DNA from: Cryptomeria japonica
Lineage: Eukaryota > Streptophyta > Pinopsida > Cupressales > Cupressaceae
Length of the DNA: 64,000 nucleotides
Direction of reading: 5' to 3'
NCBI RefSeq assembly: GCF_030272615.1
Contig: NC_081409.1
Span: 474,604,573-474,668,572 of the forward strand
Below, in pieces: positions 20,895-32,387 of the stretch. Under the pieces are notes generated by a model. That model was not told the DNA's origin, did not search any database, and worked only from the letters and a program-made list of their open reading frames with translations. The position numbers were made by a program, and so were the translations under genes. Position 1 is the first letter of the stretch. Each line of letters opens with the position of its first letter.

Positions 20895-22440
20895 GAATTA
20901 TCTTCTCATTTTTTTGAGATGAACCAGATTGATTTTACTATTAAGAAAGAAGTGGAGTTGAATAAATGTTTGAATATCAATAGAGATCTATCAGATACTC
21001 AAAAAGAGGGCCTTGTGGACTTGCTGAAACTTCATAAAAATGCTTTTGCATGGGATTAGAAGGATATGCATGGGATAGATCCAGCAGTTTGCACCCACCG
21101 TATTTATATAAAGGAAGAGTGTTGCCCACTCAGAAAACCTCAAAGAAGAATCAATCCTACCTTGAAAGAGATAGTTAAAGAAGAACTGTAGAAGTTATTA
21201 AAAGTTGGGTTTATCTATTCTATCTCTGATAGCCAATGGGTATCACCTCTGGTCATAGTCCCTAAAAAATGAGGAAAATGGAGGGTATGTGTTGATTATA
21301 GATCTCTAAACTTAGCAACAAGAAAAGATCATTTTCCATTACCATTTGTGGATCAGGTATTGGATTCTCTAGCTAGTAAAAGATATTTTTCATTCCTTGA
21401 TGGATTCAGTGGCTACAATCAGATCTAGATAGCCCTCGAGGATCAAGAGAAGACAACATTTACTTGTCCACGGGGCACGTATGCATAGTTTGTTCTTCCT
21501 TTTGGGTTGTGTAATGCTCCAGCCACTTTTCAAAGAGCAGTGATTAGTATCTTTTCTGATATTTCTCAAGACATTATGGAAATTTATATGGATGACTTTA
21601 CAACTTATGGTTTTGAATTTGAGCAAGCATTGGGTAATCTCAAAAAAGTTTTGCAGCAATGTGAAGACTACAATTTGTCATTAAATAGTGAGAAATGTTT
21701 CATCATGATGGAAGAAGGAATAATCCTTGGTCATCATATCTTTGTAGAAGGCATCCAGATGGATCCAACAAAAATTGAAGTCATTCAACATATCAATGAC
21801 CCTGTGAAGCAAAAAGATGTAAGAATTTTTCTTGGTCATGATGGATACTACAGACGGTTTATCAAAGATTTCAGTAAAATTACAGGCCCCTTATATTCAC
21901 TGCTTACTAAAGATATGGAGTTTAAATGGACCCCAACATGAAATGAAGCTTTCTTAAAGCTTAAGCATGCTTTGAATCAAGAACCAGTTCTTAAAGGACC
22001 AAATTGGTCTCTACCATTCCAAATCCACACAGATGCATTTGATTATGCAATAGGAGAAGTGTTAGGATAGAAAATTGACAAATTGGAAAATGCAATATAT
22101 TATATTAGCAAGAACTTGCAAGGACCTGAGTTGAATTACATAGTCACTGAAAAGGAAATGCTAGCTGTCATATATGCACATAACAAATTTAGACATTATA
22201 TCACAGGATATCCCATATTTGTGCATATAGATTATACTGCAATTAGATATCTCATGAATAAACCATCAATTACTGGTAGATTAGCTCGCTTGTTATTCTT
22301 GATGTAGGAATTTGATAACACAGTTGTTGATAAACTAGGGAAGTCTAATGTGGTTGTAGATTATCTTTCAAGACTTCAATTACAAGAAGATTCTACAGTG
22401 ATAGATGATGCTTTTCAAGATGAACAGTTATTTCTCATTC
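20895..22440 (+). pseudogene. pol: Reverse transcriptase and RNase H of Element 2
   Basis: The RT domain (about 21,000-21,900) shows, in order: THRIYIKEECCPLRKPQRR, WVSPLVIVPKK, WRVCVDYRSLN, FPLPFVDQVLD, YFSFLDGFSGYNQI, FVLPFGLCNAPATFQRAV and the catalytic YMDDF at about 21,588. The RNase H domain follows (about 22,010-22,370) with HTDAFDYAIG, ISKNLQGPELNY and TEKEMLAVIYA; the end reads VVDYLSRL. Premature stops occur at about 21,057, 21,189, 21,270 (TGA), 21,427, 21,487, 21,940 (TGA), 22,068 and 22,305; most are TAG. The RT active site residues are still present but no full protein can be made. Confidence 0.9.
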
Positions 22441-23891
22441 AAGCTCATACTCCTTGGTATGTGATATTGCCAACTATTTAGTTGCTGCTAAGATGCCAAT
22501 TTATTTCTCTCCTAAGGAAAGAAGGTTGCTAGTTGAAAAAAAATTTAACTTCTCATGGATTTCTAATTGTCTATTTTACACTAGACCTGACCAAGTCATG
22601 TGAAGATGTGTCAGAGAAGATGAAACATATGACATCCTGCATGCATTCCATGATGAGCCATGTGGAGGCCATTTTGCTGCCAAAAGAATAGCACTGAAAA
22701 TACTCAATACTGGATACTACTGGCCTACATTACATAAGAATGTAGCACAGTACAAAGGGAAATGTGACAGATGTCAGTGAATGGGAAGACCTACAAAATC
22801 TGATGAGATACCACTATATCCACAAATATCAGTTGCACCATTTTGACAAGTGGGGATTAGATTTTGTTGGCCCAATTGATCCACCTTCTAATGGCAGATC
22901 TTATATTTTGGTATGTACAAACTATGTAACAAAATGGGTAGAAGCTCGTGCCATGACACATGCAAAAGATAATAAGGTAGCCGAGTTTCTTTATGAAGAG
23001 ATATTTACAAGATATGGAGTACCAAGGGAAATTGTCTCGGACCAGGGACCTCAATTTACTTCAACATTGATAACAACTTTGGTCAATGAATATAATATAA
23101 GGCATATAAAATCTACTCCATATCATCCACAAGCTAATGGACAAGTAGAAGTTACAAATAGAGAGCTTGAGGCTATTCTTACAAAAACAGTATCTGTTCA
23201 TAAAAAAGACTGGTCTCAGAGGCTTTCAGAAGCAATTTGGGCATACAAGACAACTTGGAAGACACCAATTGGTTTTACACCTTTTGAGATGGTTTATGGC
23301 AAAACAACAATGATGCCTATTGAATTTGAGCATAAAACTCTGAGGACAGCTTTACAATTAAATATGACATTATCTGAAGCACAGAAAGAATGCATTTAAC
23401 AATTAAATGCTCTAGATGAATGGAGAAAAATAGTTGTTTAACCGACATAATTGATTCAAAATCAAAGAGCAAAGTGGCATGATAAATATATCAAGGACAA
23501 GAAATTCAAAGTTTGTGACTGGGCACTACTGTATGATTCCAGATATAAAGATGTTATGGGAAAACTTCAAACCAGGTGGTTAGGTCTGTATGAGAAAGAG
23601 AAATTTTTCAAGAATGGAGCTGTTTGTTTGTCCACAATTGATCCTGTTCGATTCAAACTCTTAGTAAATGGTCATCGACTATGTCTATATCATAAGCCAG
23701 CCACTAAACAAGAGTTCCTACAGCAATTTGCTCGACAGGATGAAACAAAGGTTCCTACAGCAACATATAAGGTTCCTGCAGCAACTGATAATGATCCTGC
23801 AGCAACGCATCAGCTTCCTGTTGCAGTTAAGGAAAGTAATAAAGGTAAAGTTCCTGTAGCCTCTACAGTGAACATGTTTGTCACTTCATAA
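22441..23891 (+). pseudogene. int: Integrase of Element 2
   Basis: The HHCC zinc-binding part is at about 22,600-22,780 (HDEPCGGHFAAKR, GYYWPTLH, KCDRCQ). The catalytic core follows at 22,840-23,400: WGLDFVGPIDPPSN with the first Asp, IVSDQGPQFTS with the second, and YHPQANGQVEVTNRELE with the Glu, so D, D and E are all visible. The C-terminal part (to stop TAA 23,889) ends in a Pro/Val/Ala repeat (VPTATYKVPAATDNDPAATH) encoded by several TTCCTGCAGCMA words. Stops lie at about 22,480, 22,600, 22,778 and 23,397, with at least one frameshift. Confidence 0.9.
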
Positions 23892-24349
23892 TAAAATATT
23901 TCCATATCTTATGGGAATATTCTTCTTCGTAAATAAAATTCTATCCATGTCATTCCATCCCACGGTCTTACCTGTCATTTCACTTCATTTCACCATCATT
24001 TTCCATACAACTGCAGGTATGTGTATATTGTATTTTGTTTTAATTATGCATTTATTAGTTAATTATGATTATATCCTTTTTAAATCCGCTCCACTCCCCG
24101 AAATCTTGTCAGCTTGTGTGGACACATGCTAGGTTAAGTTGGGGGGTGCTTTATGGTTCAATTTCCAAAGTGATTGATTATCTGTCCTGATTTCTTTCCA
24201 TCATTGCTTATCATGCTATTATTTCACGTAAGGGAATAATAAATTCTACCACCAGAATTGAGATATGTATGGGAATTTTAATTTAGCAAGTCTGTTAGAT
24301 ATTATGGTCTTCTGTTTCTCAGCTGCAAAGTAAAAAATAGCAGAGTAAG
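23892..24349 (+). other. Spacer between pol and accessory ORF of Element 2
   Basis: About 460 bases without a gene. It holds a G-run, AAGTTGGGGGGTG at 24,137-24,149, resembling the G-rich tract found after coding regions in Athila-like elements; it may be an extra polypurine tract. The rest is T-rich and featureless. Confidence 0.4.
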
Positions 24350-26611
24350 AGATAGGTGGTGATCCAATTCGCCATGAGCCAACGGTTCATGAAGTACTGC
24401 TGCAAGATGCTCTTTGTGAGCATTATTTTAGACACCACGACTGGCTGGATTACTTCTTGAAAATCAAAGATTATAATGAAGAAATTGCTTCAGAATTTAT
24501 GCATTCCTTTAATGAAGGAGAAGTTGCAGTTAAAGGCTTGAGCATTATTGCTACGGAGCAGCGAATAGAAGAAGTAATGGGGTTACCGCAGGAAGGAGAA
24601 CTGTTTCTAGAATCAAAAGATGCAAGGAGCACCAAGGTAGAGTTCACAATTCCCACGGATGGACCCCTAATGGTGGACAAACAAAGAACTAGAAGGGTTT
24701 CTCTACCACCAGAGTGGTCTTAGGTAGCTTTGTATGTTATGAAATACATTACATGTGAGGGGCGATATTCAAATCTACATTCACCTCATTTTAAATTACT
24801 TAGTCATCTACGGCATGGTCGGCGAGTGAATGTTCCTAATTTCTTATACCACCTCATTTTTACAAGCGCTAAGGAGACATGGAAAAAATGGAAATCCCTT
24901 CGTTAGCCATCATGGATCAGTTAAGCTACTTGTACAAGGGTCCTTGAGAGACATTTCACAAATGGAATGGGGCGTATTTGAGGATATACTATAGTTTAGG
25001 GTTGAAGATGCCCCTATTGCAGAGAATCTGTCGGTTGAAGAAGAAAATATTGTGGAACTCTCTTTCCCCGTAGTTGTTGAAGATGAGGATTTTCTTGTTG
25101 CTGAAGGAGTCGTAGTTATAATGGAGGAAGAGATGGTAGAGGCAAATATGGAACAACCTTCTACTTCTCTTCAAAGAGATTCATCAATTCCTTGAAGAAA
25201 AGGGAAGGAGTTGGAAAGGGATGAAATAGATAAAGAACCCATGGCCCAGCCACAGGTAACTCAGATTCCTCCAGCAGCCAAGAGGTGTAGGACAAAAAGA
25301 AAAACTCCTGCAGCAACTGAAGCAACTCCTACAACCATTCCAAAGGTTTATGTGAGAAGAACATGTAGTAAGACACGAAAGGCTCATTCTAAGGGTAATC
25401 TGGCAGAGGTTATTATAGTTGAAACTTCAGAAGAAGGAAGCCCTGTAGATATTGAAATTCAAGAAGAAGGAAGCCCTGTGGATGATGAAATCCAAGTAAA
25501 AGTTGATGAGGATAGACTAGCAAATCTTGCTTTTGTGGCACAAAAACTTGAAGAAACTATTGGAAATATTTCTCAGCACCCTGAAGAAATTGTTGGAGAT
25601 ATTCCTGAGCAGTTTGAAGAGACTGTTAGAGACATTCTACAGCAGCCTGAGGAAAATATTGGAGAGATGCTAGCATAGATTGAGGAGTTTATTGAGGAAA
25701 TCCCACGATCTAAGGTAGCACCTATTAGACCTCCTTCATACCTAAGTAGTTTATCTATTGCTTTAACATTTTATAGATAATGGGAAATAGAGAGGGCTAG
25801 GTTGCAAGGGATTATTGATAAACAAAAAAAAGAAATTGAAAAGAGAGATAACAGAATTGAGGAATTAGAGGCTAAGGTAGAAATAATTGCTGGTATGGTT
25901 CCTAAGTTGATGCAGTGTAGGTCACCTCCAAGGGTTTATGCAATGCACTTGAAGGAGCGGTATTTGAACATCAAACTAAACCACATTATTAGAGACCTTA
26001 GCCCCTCCTTAGAAACACCTGAAGAATTCTTTTATGCTTACCAAACCTCTCCACTGGCTATGAAGAATTTTCTATGTGAATTGTATTTACATAACTATGT
26101 TGTACCCTTAGATAGTGAGTGGAACTCTTTATTGTATATTGGGGATATCCATATTAAATCTTTAATGTCATGGATCCAAAATGAGATCGTCATGGGGGCA
26201 CAAGCCAAGGAATATGAAAAATTAGAGTTTGACTGTCCATTACCATTAAGGAGAGAATCAAAAGCACCAAGAGTTCTTTATTATGAGTGGCAGAAATTAC
26301 TGGTAAGAGATGATGTTAGAAAATTAGTGCTTCCAATGAGAGAAGAAATCTATCAGGCATATGAGCATTTGGTTCAGACTGATAGGATAGCTTCAATAGA
26401 AGGGTTAACTCAGCGCTGGAATAATCTACCAGAACAGTTAAAACAACGAGAACCTTATTCACTATAGAATTTTCAAGCAGCCATGCAAAGAGCCACCAGA
26501 TATATATAGTTAGACAAAGAGAAAGCCAACAATTGGCTACCCTTTGATCTTTCAGCCCCCAATCCTTATGTGACCGCTTTTGGCATGTCAGCCTACGAAG
26601 CAGAACTATGA
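24350..26611 (+). pseudogene. Accessory ORF of Element 2, downstream of pol
   Basis: The reading begins near 24,361 (GDPIRHEPTVHEVLLQDAL); no ATG is visible in frame, so the true start is lost or reached by splicing. Recognisable runs are EVAVKGLSIIATEQRIEEVM (24,520) with the GLP that follows, VALYVMKYITCEGRYSNLH and VNVPNFLYHLIF (24,724-24,870). An acidic Ile/Glu/Pro linker with SPVDIEIQEEGSPVDDEI-type repeats follows (25,430-25,680), then a Lys/Glu coiled coil (25,805-25,890) and a globular C-terminal region to about 26,610. Breaks include TAG 24,721, a frameshift before 25,211, TAG 25,676, TAA near 25,778 and TAG near 26,465. It has no RT, protease or envelope motif. It lies where Athila elements carry an envelope-like ORF, but no transmembrane segment is evident. 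Confidence 0.65.
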
Positions 26612-26786
26612 TGCAGTCATAGAAGAATCAACTAGATTGTCCAGGGTGGAAAAAATGAAAGGATTTTATTGGAACTTAGCTTCAAGGGGGACAGGTTAGG
26701 GCACCATTGGTGATTTGAGAGTTACTGCAAGAGTCAAAAATTTTCCTTTTGTTGTAGGATTAGCAAGCTCTTAAAGTTAGGGAGCA

Positions 26787-26874
26787 TGATAAGTTGAGAC
26801 TTTGTCATGTTTTTATCATCAAAGCTCTTAGGTTTTTGACATATTTTGGTTTGTATAGTAGTAGTGATGTATTG
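26787..26874 (+). repeat. 3' LTR of Element 2, left fragment
   Basis: TGATAAGTTGAGACTTTGTC.. matches the start of the 5' LTR (12,583-12,670) and is preceded by a purine-rich stretch (AAAGTTAGGGAGCA). Element 3 interrupts it after TATTG; it continues at 38,348. Confidence 0.9.
26870..26874. repeat. Target-site duplication, left side of Element 3
   Basis: TATTG, repeated exactly at 38,343-38,347. The uninterrupted 5' LTR of Element 2 has a single TATTG at the same place, confirming the site. Confidence 0.9.
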
Positions 26875-28269
26875 TGTAACGCATGCTAGAATTCATCTTC
26901 AAATAAACAAAGCTATCAATTAGAAGCACAAGGGAAATCACGAATCCCTATCTAATCAATAGATCTAACAAGCTAGACAATGAAATAATGCAATCATCAA
27001 GTAAAATAGGAATTAAGAATTTCAATCTATAAAAAACTCCCTATTCTGTGACTGTGTATTGCTTCCATTGCTCTTCTCCTCTTCCTGGTATGATGGCTCT
27101 TAGATATTGTGCTGGTAACCTACAAGTGACACAAAGATTCAAAGTTCATGATTCAGATCAAAGATTGAGGAGATTGGATGCTCAATTTATAGAAAATTGG
27201 AGAAGATCGATTGAAAGGTGGAACAGAATGATCAAGAGGTGTGAACTGAGGTGAGCTCAAATGCAAGTTGATAGTTGAACTGTTGATTGTAGGAGTAAAT
27301 CTCAATAGATTGAATAGATTAAATGAGTCAACTGATTAATGAAAGAGTTAACAGAAGGAAGAAAAAGAATGATTGGAGGAAATAAAGAGGATGACACAGA
27401 GAGCTAAATTTAGAAAAAGCTAACTGAAGGATGGAAATAGAAGTTGGAGGGATAAATGATTTAATTAATTGATTGAATTAATTAATTTAGCATGTGCTTG
27501 CATTTTGGTTTAGATTTTCAATTTAATCTTTGCATGAGATATTATTCAAATAATTGAATTTATTAATTCAATTTAGCATTTGAATATATTTAGAACTTGA
27601 CTTTGATTTTCAATTTGGTTTTTAAAATCATGCACATGTATTTGAATTTGGAAGAAATTAGAAGAATATAAAATTAAATGAAATTAGAATTTGGGGATTT
27701 GGAAATGGAAGAATTAATTAGCTAATTAAATAATTTAAAGAAACTATTTAATTATTTAGAAATGGAATTTAATTAAATAATAAAGATTATTTAATTTAAA
27801 GAAATTAAATCACAATTAATTAAATAATAAATATTTAATTAATATTTAAAAGAGGGTTGAATGATTAGATAATTAGCAATTTATTTAAATAATAAAGATT
27901 ATTTAAATTGGGGAATTAATCAGAATTAATTAAATAATAAATATTTAATTAATATTTAGAAAATTAAAATGATTAAATGATGATAGAATAGGAAAGAGAA
28001 ATTGAGAATTAATTTATTTAAATAATAAAGATTATTTAAATTAGGGAATTAACCATAATTAATTAAATAATTAATATTTAATTAACATTTAGAAAATGGT
28101 TAAAATGATTAAATGATGATAGAAATAGAAATAGAATAATTAGTAAGATTATGAGGAAATATGAAATTAGAAGAATAAGATTAATTAAATTAATTAAATA
28201 ATAAAGATTTTTTAATCAATAAGAGGAATAATTAGTACATGATCAATGAGACATTTTTAGGTGTCTACA
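26875..28269 (-). repeat. Element 3 LTR copy 1 (outer, extra 3' LTR)
   Basis: On the plus strand it runs TGTAACGCATGCTAG .. TTAGGTGTCTACA. Copies 2 and 3 match over the full length apart from small differences, such as one missing block of about 25 bases near 27,870 in this copy. On the minus strand it starts TGTAGACACC and ends GCATGCGTTACA. CTATAAATT at 27,184-27,192 (minus) is the TATA-like box. Confidence 0.9.
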
Positions 28270-28323
28270 TTTACCCCTCTTTGAGACAATGTCAGAACGA
28301 CGTTGTTTCAAAGAAAATGAAAA
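28270..28323 (-). repeat. 54-bp remnant of Element 3 interior between LTR copies 1 and 2
   Basis: This segment equals the interior sequence that follows LTR copy 2 (29,741-29,794) with only a few changes. On the minus strand it ends in the purine tract CAAAGAGGGGTAAA directly before LTR 1. It shows that a second interior once lay here and was almost wholly deleted. Confidence 0.85.
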
Positions 28324-29740
28324 TACGCATGCTAGAATTCATCTTCAAATAAACAAAGCTATCAATTAGAAGCACAAGGGAAATGACGAATCCCTATCTA
28401 ATCAACAGATCTAACAAGCTAGACAATGAAATAATGTAGTCATCAAGTAAAATAGGAATTAAGAATTTCAATCTATAAAAAACTCCCTATTCTGTGACTA
28501 CGTATTGCTTCCATTGCTCTTCTCCTCTTCGTGGTATGATGGCTCTCAGATATTGCGCTGGTAACCTGCAAGTGACATAGAGATTCAAAGTTCATGATTC
28601 AGATCAAAGATTGAGGAGATTGTATGCTCAATTTATAGAAAATTGGAGAAGATTGATTGAAAGGTGGAACAGAATGATCAAGAGGTGTGAACTGAGGTGA
28701 GCTCAAATGCAAGTTGATAGTTGAACTGTTGATTGTAGGAGTAAAACTCAATAGATTAGATAGATTAAAGGAGTCAACTGATTGATGAAAGAGTTAACTG
28801 AAGGAAGAAAAAGAATGATTGGAGGAAATAAAGAGGATGACACAGAGAGCTAAATTTAGAAAAAGCTAACTGAAGGATGGAAATAGAAGTTGGAGAGATA
28901 AATGATTTAATTAATTAATTGATTGAATTAATTAATTTAGCATGTGCTTGCATTTTGGTTTAGATTTTCAATTTAATCTTTGCATGAGATATTATTCAAA
29001 TAATTGAATTTATTAATTCAATTTAGCATTTGAATATATTTAGAACTTGACTTTGATTTTCAATTTGGTTTTTGAAATCATGCACATGTATTTGAATTTG
29101 GAAGAAATTAGAAGAATGTGAAATTAAATGAAATTAGAATTTGGGGATTTGGAAATGGAAGAATTAATTAGCTAATTAAATAATTTAAAGAAACTATTTA
29201 ATTATTTAGAAATGGAATTTAATTAAATAATAAAGATTATTTAATTTAAAGGAATTAAATCACAATTAATTAAATAATAAATATTTAATTAATATCTAGA
29301 AGAGGGTTGAATGATTAGATAATTAGAGATAGAAATTGAATAATTAGCAATTTATTTAAATAATAAAGATTATTTAAATTGGGGAATTAATTAGAATTAA
29401 TTAAATAATAAATATTTAATTAATATTTAGAAAATTAAAATGATTAAATGATGATAGAATAGGAAAGAGAAATTGAGAATTAATTTATTTAAATAATAAA
29501 GATTATTTAAATTAGGGAATTAACCATAATTAATTAAATAATAAATATTTAATTAACATTTAGAAAATGGTTAAAATGATTAAATGATGATAGAAATAGA
29601 AATAGAATAATTAGTAAGATTATGAGGAAATATGAAATTAGAAGAATAAGATTAATTAAATTAATTAAATAATAAAGATTATTTAATCAATTAGAGGAAT
29701 AATTAGTACATGATCAATGAGACATTTTTAGGTGTCTACA
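28324..29740 (-). repeat. Element 3 LTR copy 2 (3' LTR next to interior)
   Basis: It matches copies 1 and 3, but its plus-strand left end is TACGCATGC, lacking the first three bases (TGT), which marks the deletion junction. The 68-codon frame seen in copies 1 and 3 is broken here by TAG, so that frame is not a gene. Confidence 0.9.
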
Positions 29741-29756
29741 TTTGCCCCTCTTTGAG
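29741..29756 (-). other. Polypurine tract of Element 3
   Basis: The minus strand reads CTCAAAGAGGGGCAAA directly before the LTR start TGTAGACACC. This fixes the minus orientation together with the primer-binding site at the other end. Confidence 0.8.
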
Positions 29757-30739
29757 ACAATGTCAGAACGACATTGTTTCAAAGAAAACAAAAATTTATG
29801 CCCCAGTATGCCCCGATGATACTTAGGGTGTAATGCCCCCTCAAGAGATTGTTTGTGCGTTAAAGGCATGAATGATCTCTCGAAAAAAAAAAGAATGTGA
29901 GATGAAAGATAGAAGAATGGTTAGCTGATTAGAGATAAATATAGGTGATGTGAAGATGATAATGGAATAGAATATGAGAGAATAAATTGATGAAAGAATG
30001 AAATAGAACAATGTTAGATTATAGAAAATGATTAAGAAAGAGATTATGAGAAAAGACTCAGCAAACTAGCAAGAAGCAAATGAGATGAAGATGAGAATGA
30101 AATTGAATGAATCATGAACCTGTGTCACATATTTTATTGCATCAATATATATTCATCACTGAGCCTTATTATTGAACAATCAAGCTTAGCACATTAGGAT
30201 ATAAGGAACCAAGACGTAAAGATATCTCATTGAAGAAACAAACACGTAGCAGACAAGTAGCAAACAAAGAAAAAGATAATTCCCATCATGGCTCCTCTAG
30301 TCACTTGTGGACATCTTTGAGTAGCATAGGAACAATATTTGTCGCCAAATGATAAAAAGATAAAGATTGACCCGAACAAAATTCAGTAGCTATACTGACC
30401 TTGTGCCTTCGTTCTCAGTTGTTTGATGTGATGGTTGATAATGTCTGATCTCAGAAAGTTGCGGACCCCATTTAAGACTGACCTGTCTGATTTTGAGTGT
30501 ATCCTCTTTTGTTTAAGACAAGATAATGATCACGTTGATATGGAAATGATACGATTGATAAGACAATTTGATCAGTTGATTGCAGATGTTTGACTGAATA
30601 GTCGTATCCTTTGTTAACTTTGTGCGAAGTGTTTGTTGGATATCTACTAGGGTATTTGTTTCTCGCAAGACATTTTATTGCAAGTTTTTTTGATTGATTG
30701 ATTTTTTATTTTTAGTTCTTTTCCAAGAGCTTTTTCGAT

Positions 30740-31000
30740 GTATTTGGATTATGTAGGTCGATATTTTAACGTTTTTGTTTGATTTTTTTCAGGATCGTAT
30801 TTGAGTGTTTTTGTTTGATTTTTTTCAGGATCGTATTTGAATGTTTTTGTTATTTTGAGTTTTCAATGTTTTTGGTATTTTGAGTGTTTCAATGTTTTTG
30901 GATTTTGTGGTTTTTCAATTTTTTTGGATTTTGAGTTTTTCAATATTTTTTTGGATTTTTTTCAGGACTTTATCTGATTTTTTGGATTTTTTCAGTTATG
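30740..31000. repeat. T-rich degenerate tandem repeat
   Basis: A unit of about 36 bases ending CAGGATCGTATTTGA occurs twice almost exactly (about 30,765-30,840). It is followed by looser copies of TTTTTGGATTTTGAG-type units. No coding sense on either strand. Confidence 0.7.
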
Positions 31001-31071
31001 CCCCCAATGTGTAGACTTGTATGACATGATGATCTACAGAATGCATGTGGAGACAAATGAATTTTTGAAAT

Positions 31072-31567
31072 GACCTATGTTAATGCAATATGCATGATGA
31101 AGATGCCTTTCCTATTCGAACAAGGTTGATTGTGTTTGTTTTAGCATTTGTAATACCCCAATTGAAATGGAGGTGCAAAACATTTCAGAGATAAGCAATG
31201 AATCGATCCCTAAGGCCCTTCGGAACATTCTTCTCAACATACTTAGTGACTAGGATTTACAAATGGAGACGCGGAAAAATTCCCCATTGGTTCTTGAAAC
31301 TTTGATCTCTGTTTGCCATGACCTATGTAAATGCAACGTGCAGGATGAAGATGCATTTCCTATTCAAACAAGGTTGACTGTGTTTGTTTTTGCATTTGAA
31401 TACACTAATTGAAATGGAGGTGAAAAACATTTCATAGATAAGCGGTCAATCGATCTCTAAGGCCCTTCGGAACATTCATCTCAACATACTTAGTGACTAG
31501 GATTTACAAATGGAGACGTAGAAAACTTCCCCATTGGTTCTTGAAACTTTGATCTTCGTTTGCCCAT
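31072..31567. repeat. 247-bp tandem duplication
   Basis: 31,072-31,318 and 31,319-31,567 align head to tail (GACCTATGTWAATGCAA.. to ..CTTTGATCT and TTTGCC). The differences are scattered substitutions, so the duplication is old. Confidence 0.8.
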
Positions 31568-32387
31568 GTGTGTGTAGATGCGTTAATTCTCACTCTTATG
31601 TTCACTAAAGATCCTTAGCATCCTATATGACTAGCTACATGATTTTTCTAACTTCAAAAGCATCCCGAATAGAGCCTCGCTGCCAGCAAGACTTGAGAGC
31701 TCCGACGAGGTTATAGACTGTAATTTCTCAAATATTGCTCTATTGCTGGTAGGCGTTCATAGCCCTAATGGAGTTACTTGCATGTTCCCATAGTCAAGCT
31801 TTTTATCGCATTTGTATACATGATATTTCAGTTATATATCATTTATTCTTTTTGCCTTTAGATGGATATTTGACATAGCTCTTTTTATTTTTATTTTCTT
31901 GCCTTGACTTGTAAGTAATGAAACCTACTTGGGTGTGACAATTACAACGGCGCTGAAGTAGAATTTTAGATTTTTCACTAGTCATATGATCAACTAGGTG
32001 TCTCAAGTGAATTAGAGATTTTGTTAATATGTTTGAGATATAGCAATTGATAGATTTTGGGTTAACAAGTCTCAAATAGTGAAATCACTACCCAACCATA
32101 AGTAAAGCATCGTCACAGGGTAATGTTGAAAATGAATGACCTTAGGACCTCAAAGACTTCATGTCCGAATATCTAAGAAAAGAGACAACCCTTGCTTCTC
32201 TTGAATGCAAATAGATGATAAACTTGGACAGTTGCCTTGTTTTATTGATGCTGCTATATGTAATTGCCGAAAATTTTGAGAATGTGACTTCTGAATATGA
32301 TGTGCTTAGAAAGAGACTATATGTGATGCAATGTTTTGTATAAAATGATATGCAATGTAGAAAGTAAAACCTAAACTAACCCAACCT

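Larger units (their letters stand above)
29757..32387 (-). other. Non-coding 3' interior of Element 3
   Basis: About 2.6 kb without a supportable gene. It includes purine-rich AAGAATG/GATGA stretches (29,880-30,110), a T-rich tandem block (30,720-31,000) and a 247-bp tandem duplication (31,072-31,567). A 78-codon minus-strand frame at 32,075->31,839 has no recognisable features. Confidence 0.5.

Noticed and set aside
24350-26611. Retroviral-type envelope gene
   Set aside because: The position after pol fits, but I see no signal peptide, transmembrane segment or cleavage motif; the sequence resembles the other accessory ORFs.
27048-27254. 68-codon ORF conserved in LTR copies of Element 3 (also at 37,096-37,302)
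   Set aside because: It lies on the strand opposite to the element's transcription, opens with GTG in one copy and is broken by TAG in the middle LTR copy (near 28,575); its similarity is explained by LTR identity.
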